Assembly: GCA_002327415.1 (NCBI GenBank)
Contig: DCVU01000005.1
Coordinates: 1 to 13,259 of the forward strand
DNA: 13,259 nucleotides
Origin: Smithella sp. UBA2180
GTDB taxonomy: Bacteria; Desulfobacterota; Syntrophia; Syntrophales; Smithellaceae
Direction of reading: 5' to 3'
Shown here: positions 1 through 5,493 of the stretch, piece by piece
Layout: each line of letters begins with the position of its first letter
Numbering within the stretch: the first letter of the stretch is position 1
Position numbers and translations under genes: made by a program
The notes under the pieces: generated by a model
Databases searched by the model: none
The model's input: the letters and a program-made list of their open reading frames with translations, nothing else
Told to the model about the DNA's origin: nothing

Positions 1-27
1 GCTCTATAGCACCGATCAGTAACAGAT

Positions 28-1152
28 TTGAAAGACAACCTTTTCAAGATCTGGAATCGGATGTCTTCAGGCAGCTATTTTCCGACACAGGTACGTCGGG
101 TCGAAATACCAAAGGACAATGGGGGAACACGACCGTTAGGGATTCCAACGGTGGCAGACCGTATTGCCCAGATGGTAGTCAAACGATACTTAGAGCCGAT
201 CTTGGAAGTTCATTTCCATCCGGATTCCTATGGATATCGCCCCAAGAAGTCTGCGATAGAGGCCATAGGGGTTGCACGTCAGCGGTGCTGGCGATACGAC
301 TGGGTTCTTGACCTCGACATCAAGGGTTTCTTTGACAATATCGACCATGATCTCTTGAGGCGGGCGGTAAGGAAACACACCGATTGCGAATGGGTTCTTC
401 TGTATGTCGAAAGATGGCTGAAGGCACCAGCGCAATTGGAGGATGGCAGCCTGATTCATCGGGATAAAGGGACTCCGCAAGGAGGGGTTATCAGTCCCTT
501 ACTTGCAAATCTCTTTTTGCATTATGCATTCGATATCTGGATGCAGAGACAGTATCCTCAGATTCCATTTGAGCGATACGCCGATGATGGTATTTGTCAC
601 TGTCGGAGCAAAGCCGAAGCGGAAGAACTTCGGGTAGCGATCGAACGGCGATTGGCTGAATGCGGATTGGAACTGAACCAGCAGAAGACAAAGATTGTTT
701 ACTGCATGGACTCAAATCGACGAAGGGAGTATCCTGAACAGAAATTCGATTTTCTGGGCTACACGTTTCGGCCCCGGAGAACGAAGACACATCAGGGTAA
801 ATATCTTGTCGGGTTCACTCCTGCAATCAGCAACAAGGCCACAAAATCGATATGTGAGGCTATGAGGCAATGGAATTTGCACCGACGCACGGATAAATCG
901 TTGGACGAACTGGCACAGATGATCAACCCAGTATTAAAAGGATGGATCAACTACTACGGACGATTCCGAAAATCAGCTCTTTATAGGACATTCCAACACC
1001 TGAACAATATTCTTGTTCGATGGGCAAACCGGAAATACAAAAGATTGAGAGGGCATAAGCGACGGGCATTTCTCTGGTTGGAGTGTATAGTGCATCGGCA
1101 ACCGAGTCTGTTTGCCCATTGGCAGCTTTCTCAAGTCAAGGTTGGACAATAG
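28..1152 (+). CDS. ltrA: Group II intron reverse transcriptase/maturase, N-terminus missing
   Basis: Intron-encoded protein that helps group II intron RNA splice and reverse-transcribes it into new sites. Seen, counted from the TTG at 28: the finger motif with RRVEIPK and GGTRPLGIPTVADRIAQ (23-47), the palm motif DLDIKGFFDNIDHDLL with catalytic Asp (95-110), TPQGGVISPLLANLF (149-163), the catalytic YADD box (184-187), FLGYTFRP of motif 7, and a C-terminal thumb/maturase X region ending in LFAHWQL. No HNH endonuclease follows. At 374 residues it lacks roughly the first 50-60 residues of the family (motif RT-0 and before). A TAG stop lies in frame at 7-9, so the reading frame cannot simply continue upstream; the TTG start has no obvious ribosome site. 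Either the N-terminus is frameshifted or the gene is truncated. Intron domains V and VI follow directly after the stop, the usual layout. Confidence 0.9.
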   Translation: MKDNLFKIWNRMSSGSYFPTQVRRVEIPKDNGGTRPLGIPTVADRIAQMVVKRYLEPILEVHFHPDSYGYRPKKSAIEAIGVARQRCWRYDWVLDLDIKGFFDNIDHDLLRRAVRKHTDCEWVLLYVERWLKAPAQLEDGSLIHRDKGTPQGGVISPLLANLFLHYAFDIWMQRQYPQIPFERYADDGICHCRSKAEAEELRVAIERRLAECGLELNQQKTKIVYCMDSNRRREYPEQKFDFLGYTFRPRRTKTHQGKYLVGFTPAISNKATKSICEAMRQWNLHRRTDKSLDELAQMINPVLKGWINYYGRFRKSALYRTFQHLNNILVRWANRKYKRLRGHKRRAFLWLECIVHRQPSLFAHWQLSQVKVGQ

Positions 1153-1226
1153 GAGCTGGATGACGGGAGACTGTCACGTCCAGTTTTGGGAGAGCGCGAG
1201 GGTGAGAGTCCCCCGCGCCACTCGAC
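1153..1226 (+). ncRNA. Group II intron domains V and VI (3' end of intron)
   Basis: Domain V (1153-1187) begins GAGC, the catalytic-triad strand, which pairs with GUUU at 1183-1186. The next four bases UGGA pair with UCCA, and the tip GACGG/CUGUC is closed by a GAGA tetraloop. Domain VI (about 1188-1226) has GCGCG (1194-1198) pairing with CGCGC (1214-1218) and an inner GGG/CCC, followed by CACTCGAC, which resembles the branch-point strand and intron end. The intron 3' end is therefore near 1226. The 5' half of the intron RNA (domains I-III) is outside the window. The fold was read by eye. Confidence 0.85.
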
Positions 1227-1493
1227 TTCTCATTTCAGACTACTACCCTCTACTGAACAGTTGTAGGTGTAACAAATGTCTAGTGTATTTTAATTTTCTT
1301 CGATCACTCCTGCATATTACCAAAAGAAAGTTAGTATAAAATCCGATCGAATAAAATCATTTTTCAAGGTGACAAAGATAATCAAGGAAAGACATAATTT
1401 GGACGATGTCCGAGGAATAATGTTCTTTTTTAAAAACATCAAAAAAGGTCTGGTAATTTTGTATGCCTAACAGGAGATTGCCCTTTATAGGTT

Positions 1494-1530
1494 GGCTATT
1501 CCGTTTGATGGCGACTTAAACGGAATAGTC
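1494..1530. repeat. Inverted repeat with 13-nt arms upstream of AbiE
   Basis: Left arm 1494-1506 (GGCTATTCCGTTT) and right arm 1518-1530 (AAACGGAATAGTC) pair at 12 of 13 positions, with a G-T wobble at the remaining one, around an 11-nt loop. An outer GCCCT (from 1480) and AGGG (to 1540) could extend it weakly. There is no U-run after it, so a plain terminator is unlikely. Its place just upstream of the predicted abiE promoter makes it a candidate AbiEi operator; AbiEi of Streptococcus agalactiae is known to bind inverted repeats in its own promoter. The functional assignment is inference. Confidence 0.55.
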
Positions 1531-1539
1531 ATTTATAGG

Positions 1540-1551
1540 GCGTTTAAACGC
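1540..1551. repeat. 12-bp perfect palindrome GCGTTTAAACGC
   Basis: A perfect dyad abutting the -35 box of the predicted abiE promoter (1553-1558). This is a natural position for a repressor or antitoxin site. Binding is not shown. Confidence 0.45.
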
Positions 1552-1552
1552 A

Positions 1553-1581
1553 TTGCTTCCTATTCGATGTTTAAATATATT
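1553..1581 (+). promoter_or_regulatory. Predicted sigma-70 promoter of the abiE operon
   Basis: TTGCTT (1553-1558), a 17-nt spacer, and TATATT (1576-1581). Transcription would start near 1588. That makes an ATG at 1587 unusable from this promoter and supports a downstream start for AbiEi. Confidence 0.55.
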
Positions 1582-1658
1582 CTCATATGTCTACTATAGG
1601 GCGACATTATAGATGCAATTCAAATAATTTGTTGATTTATGTTTATGGTTTTGCTAAT

Positions 1659-2447
1659 ATGTCTACCATGAGTTCACATACTGGATCGAAAATAAATAAA
1701 CTAATATCGGAATGGCCTAAAGGTACCGTTTCAACAGTAAGGTATCTCCAGTCCCGTGGCTTCAGCCGTAAACTGCTCAATAAATATAAGAACAACAGAT
1801 GGCTCGCTCCCCTTGGCCATGGCGCATATACTCTTTTCAACGACAGGGTGGAATGGATGGGAGCGCTTTATCCACTCCAGGCGCAGCTTGATCTTGACAT
1901 ACATGCCGGGGGAAAGACGGCTCTTGAAATGAAGGGATACGCTCACTATCTGGGCGATAAGATAAAAACTGTTTTCCTTTACGGGCACCCAGCGACCAAA
2001 TTTCCGACCTGGTTCAAGAAACACGACTGGGGTGTCGAAATTATATCCGCGATGACCAACTTATTTCCCAACGGGTACAATGAAGGCTTAAGCGAATATC
2101 GGGAAAGGGATTATACGGTAAGGATATCGACTCCTGAAAGGGCGGCGATGGAAATGCTCTATCATGTTCCCAGCAAAGTAAGTTTTGAAGAGTCTTTATT
2201 AGTCATGGAAAATCTCAGTAGTCTTCGCCCTTTGCTGGTCCAAAACCTTCTTCTGAATTGTAATTCCGTCAAGGTTCGAAGACTCTTCATGTACATAGCG
2301 GAAAAGCATGCATATCCATGGGTAGAACAGGTTGATACTTCGAAAGTCGCTTTTGGACAGGGAAACAGAAGTATCGTTGTGCACGGAATGCTAGACAAGA
2401 AATATAAAATAACCGTCCCTCGGAGCAGCGTGGAGGAACCTATTTGA
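1659..2447 (+). CDS. abiEi: AbiEi-family antitoxin / transcriptional autorepressor
   Basis: Antitoxin and regulator half of a type IV AbiE toxin-antitoxin system. The protein carries a winged-helix N-terminal domain that binds its own promoter and a C-terminal domain that counteracts AbiEii without needing to contact it. Seen: an N-terminal segment SKINKLISEWPKGTVSTVRYL and LLNKYKNNRWLAPLGHGAYT, typical of the AbiEi N-terminal wHTH domain, then WMGALYPLQAQL and HAGGKTALEMKGYAHYL, a hallmark of this family, and TPERAAMEMLYHVP in the C-terminal half. The frame is open from an ATG at 1587, but the promoter predicted at 1553-1581 and family similarity beginning about residue 32 favour ATG 1659 (262 residues) or 1668; none has a strong ribosome site. 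The stop overlaps the TTG start of the toxin by 3 nt, which indicates translational coupling. Confidence 0.88.
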   Translation: MSTMSSHTGSKINKLISEWPKGTVSTVRYLQSRGFSRKLLNKYKNNRWLAPLGHGAYTLFNDRVEWMGALYPLQAQLDLDIHAGGKTALEMKGYAHYLGDKIKTVFLYGHPATKFPTWFKKHDWGVEIISAMTNLFPNGYNEGLSEYRERDYTVRISTPERAAMEMLYHVPSKVSFEESLLVMENLSSLRPLLVQNLLLNCNSVKVRRLFMYIAEKHAYPWVEQVDTSKVAFGQGNRSIVVHGMLDKKYKITVPRSSVEEPI

Positions 2448-3361
2448 GAGAGTCCGTCTATTATAAACAGGCAGAGTTATTGCTAAGGATATTGCCGATC
2501 ATAAATACAGAAGTTGATTTTGCGTTGAAGGGAGGGACGGCGATCAACTTTTTCGTTCGTGACATGACGCGGCTCTCGGTTGACATTGATCTGACTTACC
2601 TTCCGATGAATGAACGCGAAGCAGCCCTTGAGGGCATAAGTAAGTCGTTGCTCTCCATATCCGGGAAGATCAGGAAGATGTTTCCGGACAGTCAGATATC
2701 ATCGAAGAAGATTCGTCCTGTTGATTCGTTGAGTGGATTGATTGTCCGGAGGGGCGATGCCACTATCAAAATAGAACCCAATCTTATCTTGAGGGGTTTC
2801 ATTTTTGCTCCGCAGGTCAGAAGTCTCTCAAAGAAAGCGCAAGATATGTTTGAAACTGCCGTGAGCATGAAAATCCTTTCTGAGGCTGAACTTTACGGGG
2901 GCAAGATTTGCGCCGCCTTGGACAGGCAGCATCCCAGAGACCTGTTTGATATTAAAATTCTCCTGGATAGCGGGGGATTCAACGAACAAACGAAAAAGGC
3001 CTTTATCGTCCACCTGATCAGTCACCCTCGGCCAATGGTAGAGTTGCTGAATCCCAACTTTGTTGATACCAGGGATATCTATGAAAAAGACTTAAAGAAT
3101 ATGGTGTTGGAAAATGTTGAATATGAGGAACTAGTTGAAACAAGAAATCGATTGGTCCAGGTGATTATAAATTCCTTGACGCCGGAGGACAAGAATTTTA
3201 TTCTTTCCGTGAAACGTGGCGAGCCAGCATGGAGTCTGCTTGGGCTGGCTGGAGTTGAAAATTTACCGGCCGTCAAATGGAAAATTCTCAACATTAAGAA
3301 CATGCATCCGACAAAACACAAGAAGGCTTTCGAAAAGTTGAGAGCCTTCCTGGCAGGGTAG
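2444..3361 (+). CDS. abiEii: AbiEii-family nucleotidyltransferase toxin
   Basis: Toxin of the type IV AbiE system, a cytoplasmic DNA polymerase beta-like nucleotidyltransferase whose activity arrests growth and can give phage abortive infection. Seen: motif I LKGGTAINFF (28-37), the metal-binding pair DID at 47-49, the IKIEPN strand (108-113), and motif IV ELYGGKICAALDRQHPRDLFD (149-169), all in family order over 305 residues, a normal length. The start is TTG 2444 inside the antitoxin's TGA, preceded by GGAGG at 2432-2436 with good spacing. All expected catalytic motifs are present, so the toxin looks intact. The pair sits next to a group II intron and upstream of a second TA pair, as is common in mobile-element cargo. 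Confidence 0.92.
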   Translation: MRESVYYKQAELLLRILPIINTEVDFALKGGTAINFFVRDMTRLSVDIDLTYLPMNEREAALEGISKSLLSISGKIRKMFPDSQISSKKIRPVDSLSGLIVRRGDATIKIEPNLILRGFIFAPQVRSLSKKAQDMFETAVSMKILSEAELYGGKICAALDRQHPRDLFDIKILLDSGGFNEQTKKAFIVHLISHPRPMVELLNPNFVDTRDIYEKDLKNMVLENVEYEELVETRNRLVQVIINSLTPEDKNFILSVKRGEPAWSLLGLAGVENLPAVKWKILNIKNMHPTKHKKAFEKLRAFLAG

Positions 3362-3391
3362 GCTCTTGAATGACTTTTAGTTCAACATTTT

Positions 3392-3463
3392 TTATAGGTG
3401 ACCTGTTGAAATCGTTGCCGATACGCAAATTGAACTTAACCCCGGCAATAATATTTTATCCAT
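3392..3463 (-). CDS. Possible 23-residue ORF or relic of a gene start
   Basis: The stretch 3362-3530 has no established gene. On the minus strand an ATG at 3463 is preceded by AGGAG (3471-3475, 7-nt spacing) and by a plausible promoter (TTGCAA, 17 nt, TAATAG) overlapping the HU terminator's T-run. It opens MDKILLPG and stops after 23 codons. Reading one base over after residue 8 gives a longer plausible stretch (VKFNLRIGNDFNRS), so this may be the frameshifted start of a lost gene. I do not recognise the family. Confidence 0.25.
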   Translation of the reverse strand: MDKILLPGLSSICVSATISTGHL

Positions 3464-3529
3464 ATCGCATCTCCTACCTTGCTGAAAATCATGTTGACTA
3501 ATCTATTAATTAAATCCTTTTTTGATTGC

Positions 3530-3569
3530 AAAAAAAGAGCCGCCCTGCCGAAACAGGAGACGGCTCTTT
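3530..3569 (-). terminator. Rho-independent terminator of the HU gene
   Basis: Read on the minus strand, AAAGAGCCG pairs with CGGCTCTTT and is followed by a run of T (plus-strand A-tract 3530-3536). A small inner stem CCTG/CAGG lies in the loop. It sits 28 nt past the HU stop codon. Confidence 0.9.
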
Positions 3570-3596
3570 GAGCATATTCAGAAATGGCGATGAATT

Positions 3597-3866
3597 CTAT
3601 TTAACCGCGTCTTTCAGTCCTTTACCTGCTTTAAATACAGGAACTTTCTTTGCGGCTATTTTAATGGCCTTACCTGTTTGAGGGTTTCTTCCTGCACGGG
3701 CTTTTCTTTTCTTAACATTAAATGTTCCAAAGCCCACAAGTGTAACAGCATCACCTTTTTTGAGTGCTTTCTTAATTGCTGCCAGTGTTGCGTCTACTGC
3801 CGCCACTGCTTCTTTCTTGCTGCACGTAACCTTTGCCACTTCTTCGATCAATTGTGCTTTGTTCAT
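3597..3866 (-). CDS. hup: HU family DNA-binding protein
   Basis: Small nucleoid protein that bends and wraps DNA as a dimer. The 89-residue product has the whole family signature: MNKAQLIEEVA at the start, the GDAVTLVGFGTF core, and the DNA-binding arm GRNPQTGKAIKIAAKKVPVFKAGKGLKDAV at the end, with the intercalating proline in RNPQTG. Length is normal. GGAGG lies 6-7 nt before the ATG. It has its own promoter (3908-3936) and terminator (3530-3569), so it is a one-gene unit. Mobile elements often carry their own HU or IHF-like protein; whether this is the chromosomal HU or an element-borne one cannot be told here. Confidence 0.97.
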   Translation of the reverse strand: MNKAQLIEEVAKVTCSKKEAVAAVDATLAAIKKALKKGDAVTLVGFGTFNVKKRKARAGRNPQTGKAIKIAAKKVPVFKAGKGLKDAVK

Positions 3867-3907
3867 TAATTACCTCCTTTTTTTTATTTTAACCAACTGC
3901 ATGGCTC

Positions 3908-3936
3908 TCTATACATTCTCGTTTGCCACAAATCAA
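3908..3936 (-). promoter_or_regulatory. Predicted sigma-70 promoter of the HU gene
   Basis: On the minus strand TTGATT (3936-3931), a 17-nt spacer and TATAGA (3913-3908). Transcription would begin about 3901, giving a leader of about 35 nt with the GGAGG site. Confidence 0.65.
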
Positions 3937-3942
3937 TCCGCA

Positions 3943-4086
3943 TCACTGTGACTTCATCATCGACACCTGAACTCTCTTCATCTCTTTCAACAATTCTTGT
4001 TTGGAAACTAAACTCTTTTTATCAAGCTGGTTAATCAGGGCTTCCGATTGAACAAATTCGGACATCAGCAATTCTTTGAAATCAAT
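3943..4086 (-). CDS. Small hypothetical protein, third gene of the TA operon
   Basis: The frame encodes 47 residues, beginning IDFKELLMSEF and ending MKRVQVSMMKSQ. It is charged and helix-forming, with an SLVSKQELLKEMKRVQ segment. It follows the ParE-like gene with overlap: the toxin's TGA lies inside ATTGA, and ATT would be the first codon. I recall similar short proteins in Deltaproteobacteria that begin MDFKxLL, which would make ATT a rare initiation codon here. The alternative is ATG 4065 (40 residues), which cuts off the conserved-looking first seven residues. There are no Cys, signal peptide or membrane segments. Function unknown; its place suggests co-expression with the toxin-antitoxin pair. 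Confidence 0.55.
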   Translation of the reverse strand: MDFKELLMSEFVQSEALINQLDKKSLVSKQELLKEMKRVQVSMMKSQ

Positions 4087-4375
4087 GGTGATCTTTAAAA
4101 CCTGCTTCTTTAGCATGTTTCAAGGCCACTATAATTATTGCATTACCTTCAATACGGTATCGTAAGATGTAACTGGATGACCCAAAAGTAATTATCAAAT
4201 CTCTGAATTCCGGTATATCTGCCGGCTTTCCTATTTGAGGATGAACATTCAATAATTGTACGTGTTTCTTGATAGTATCAACAGCTCTCTCCGCCGCTTT
4301 CTTATTGTTCGGTAAAATGAAATTTCTGAATCGTTGCAGGTCGGATATTGCCCCAGGAAGCCACTTGATTTTCAT
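4082..4375 (-). CDS. parE: RelE/ParE-family toxin
   Basis: Toxin of a type II toxin-antitoxin module; ParE members poison DNA gyrase while RelE members cleave mRNA on the ribosome. Seen: WLPGAISDLQRFRNFI at the N-terminus (the family AxxDLxxIxxYI helix), helix AAERAVDTIKKHVQLL, then HPQIGKPADIPEFRDLII, the strand SYILRYRIEGNAIIIVALKHAKE, and a short tail, at 97 residues. The strand pattern and lack of RelE catalytic-type basic/Tyr pairing favour ParE, but the distinction is not secure. Its ATG overlaps the antitoxin stop by 4 nt (ATGA), the usual coupled arrangement. Confidence 0.85.
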   Translation of the reverse strand: MKIKWLPGAISDLQRFRNFILPNNKKAAERAVDTIKKHVQLLNVHPQIGKPADIPEFRDLIITFGSSSYILRYRIEGNAIIIVALKHAKEAGFKDHH

Positions 4376-4659
4376 AGTGGAGCCTTTTTTTCGTGATCTT
4401 TACCCCACGAGTCAAGCCAGGCCATGACTTTATCGTCTGAAACTGATTCATTATCCTGACAATACTTTTCCCATCTATCAATTGTTTCCTGTTTGAACTT
4501 TTCTGCCACTTCTTCCTGTTCCAGATACTGGTGGATAGCTTCTTTGATCAGCCAATGCGGGGAACGTTTCTTCACAGAGCCGATTCTTTTTAATCGCTCT
4601 TTTTCACTAGACCGAAGTTTTATAGGTAAAACGGTCATGGTATCTTGGCTATGTTCCAT
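4372..4659 (-). CDS. CopG/ribbon-helix-helix family antitoxin
   Basis: Antitoxin and autoregulator for the downstream ParE-like toxin. The N-terminus shows the ribbon-helix-helix pattern: strand TMTVLPIKLRS, helix SEKERLKRIGSVKKRS, then PHWLIKEAIHQYLEQEE as helix 2, in residues 7-52. The acidic tail (to residue 95), with a WEKYCQDNESVSDDKVMAWLDSW stretch, is the probable toxin-wrapping region. ATG 4659 is supported by GGAGG at about 9 nt upstream. A palindrome at 4689-4706 is a likely site for the dimer. Confidence 0.85.
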   Translation of the reverse strand: MEHSQDTMTVLPIKLRSSEKERLKRIGSVKKRSPHWLIKEAIHQYLEQEEVAEKFKQETIDRWEKYCQDNESVSDDKVMAWLDSWGKDHEKKAPL

Positions 4660-4688
4660 TACTTGTACCTCCTGCCTGCATTTACTTT

Positions 4689-4706
4689 GGTATACTATGT
4701 TATACC
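4689..4706. promoter_or_regulatory. Palindromic operator of the RHH-ParE operon
   Basis: GGTATA (4689-4694) and TATACC (4701-4706) form a perfect 6+6 inverted repeat over a 6-nt centre, about 30 nt upstream of the antitoxin ATG. The AT-rich dyad also contains -10-like sequence on the minus strand (TATAAC), so a bound antitoxin would block transcription. Binding is inferred from position. Confidence 0.6.
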
Positions 4707-4727
4707 TTTATTGAAATAAATGCAACG

Positions 4728-4877
4728 TCAAACTTTATTACTTAATTGGTTTATTCTATCCCTGATACAGCCAACAAGAGTTTCAAGATGTTCCTCCGGC
4801 AGATCGAGAAGAAAGTCAAGAGCAACGTCCGGTTTCAATAGTTTCTCGATGATTTTAAGAAGTTCGGTTTTTTCCAT
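4728..4877 (-). CDS. Small hypothetical protein, 49 residues
   Basis: The product begins MEKTELLKIIEKLLKPD, continues with LDFLLDLPEEHLETLVGCI and ends RINQLSNKV. It is an acidic, leucine-rich, probably all-helical cytoplasmic protein with one Cys and no signal peptide. ATG 4877 has AAAGGA about 6 nt upstream, and a near-consensus promoter lies at 4928-4956, so I judge it real despite its size. It ends 22 nt before the TA operator, and read-through into the TA operon is possible because I see no terminator. I recall similar leucine-rich miniproteins in Deltaproteobacteria, but know no function. Confidence 0.6.
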   Translation of the reverse strand: MEKTELLKIIEKLLKPDVALDFLLDLPEEHLETLVGCIRDRINQLSNKV

Positions 4878-4927
4878 TATGTCCTTTCCGTGGCTGCTCA
4901 ATATTGGAGCAATTTGCTATTTTGTAT

Positions 4928-4956
4928 TTTATAGTAAAAAATTAGACAATTGACAA
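4928..4956 (-). promoter_or_regulatory. Near-consensus sigma-70 promoter for the 49-residue gene
   Basis: On the minus strand TTGTCA (4956-4951), a 17-nt spacer, and TATAAA (4933-4928). A start near 4921 gives a leader of about 45 nt. This is the strongest promoter match in the window. Confidence 0.7.
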
Positions 4957-5012
4957 TAACTAAATAATGCAGGTTATTAACAGATATAGTTGATAACTGA
5001 GTATTCCGTTTG

Positions 5013-5171
5013 ATGTCAATCAATGGCAGAGAGGCGCAAAAAAAACACCGGGGTAGAAGCAAAAGGATTCATCTTGATATACAAGCCGAGCTGGACAACT
5101 GCATCCGCTTTGGAGAAAATGGCCATATCACGAAGTCGGACCAGAGGAAAAAACATAAGGAAAAGAAATGA
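5013..5171 (+). pseudogene. Copy A: internally deleted relic of the zinc-ribbon gene's 3' part
   Basis: This is a degraded direct copy of the 3' end of the gene at 8697. The shared signature is GREAQKKHRGRSKRIHLDIQ, against CREAQKRRDRSKRLHLDIQ in the intact gene. Immediately after the 13-mer CTTGATATACAAG (5073-5085) the sequence jumps to what follows the third such 13-mer in copies B and C (AELDNCIRF, then GENGHITKS). The 159-bp interval present in copy B is missing. The result is still an open 52-codon frame from ATG 5013, ending KKHKEKK with its TGA overlapping the next ATG. There is no ribosome site upstream. The zinc-ribbon domain is absent. Whether a short peptide is made is unknown; relic is the safer call. 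Confidence 0.65.
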
Positions 5172-5465
5172 AAAAAATATTCGTATTGGTGATCTGTGTA
5201 TTAACTTCACAGAATGCAAGCGCCGCAGAAATACGGCCAGCCGATATTGAATACAGATATGAAGGTCCGGTAAATTCAGGAAGTCTCTCCCATCGCTACA
5301 TGATCAGGGAACAGGAAATAAAAAGGATAAACTGACAAAAAATCAGTAATACCAATAACAATAAAATTCTCTCAACCCAATGATGTAAAACCGGCACAAG
5401 AAATACAGCTGGCAGAAACTGAAAATAAAACTATCTTTGAAGAAGCCGTAAAAATGAAAGCAAGC
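5168..5465 (+). pseudogene. Copy A: truncated, frameshifted N-terminus of the OmpA-like gene
   Basis: Near copy of the first ~300 nt of the gene at 9252. It has the same signal peptide (MKKIFVLVICVLTSQN, then ASA) and the same mature start AEIRPADIEYRYEG. One base lost in an A-run near 5330 brings a stop at 5333-5335, giving 55 codons. A second lost A soon after shifts the frame again, after which similarity (IKFSQP, then AETENKTI) continues to about 5465. The OmpA domain is absent. The relic ends just before the stop codon of the converging 741-residue gene. An AAGGAA ribosome site remains at 5161. Confidence 0.85.
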
Positions 5466-5493
5466 CAGCTTTTTCCCAAGTATTTTATCTTCT

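Larger units (their letters stand above)
1227..1552. other. Intergenic spacer with inverted repeats
   Basis: No convincing gene is seen between the intron end and the AbiE operon. The first 200 bases (1227-1440) are AT-rich with no recognisable exon gene for the intron. The distal part holds two inverted repeats, annotated separately, next to the AbiE promoter. Confidence 0.5.

Noticed and set aside
1112..1339. Plus-strand ORF of 75 codons over the end of the reverse transcriptase
   Set aside because: It reads through intron domains V and VI, has no ribosome site and no family resemblance; a chance frame.
4720..4953. Plus-strand ORF of 77 codons
   Set aside because: Antisense to the 49-residue gene, which has a promoter and ribosome site; shadow frame.
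5003..5015. The 13-mer ATTCCGTTTGATG shared with 1498-1510 in the abiE inverted repeat
   Set aside because: About one shared 13-mer is expected by chance in a window of this size, and the flanks do not match; not taken as a common attachment site.
5455..5480. Short hairpin AAAGC/GCTTTTT as a terminator of the 741-residue gene
   Set aside because: Stem of only five or six pairs and weakly placed; too little to support.
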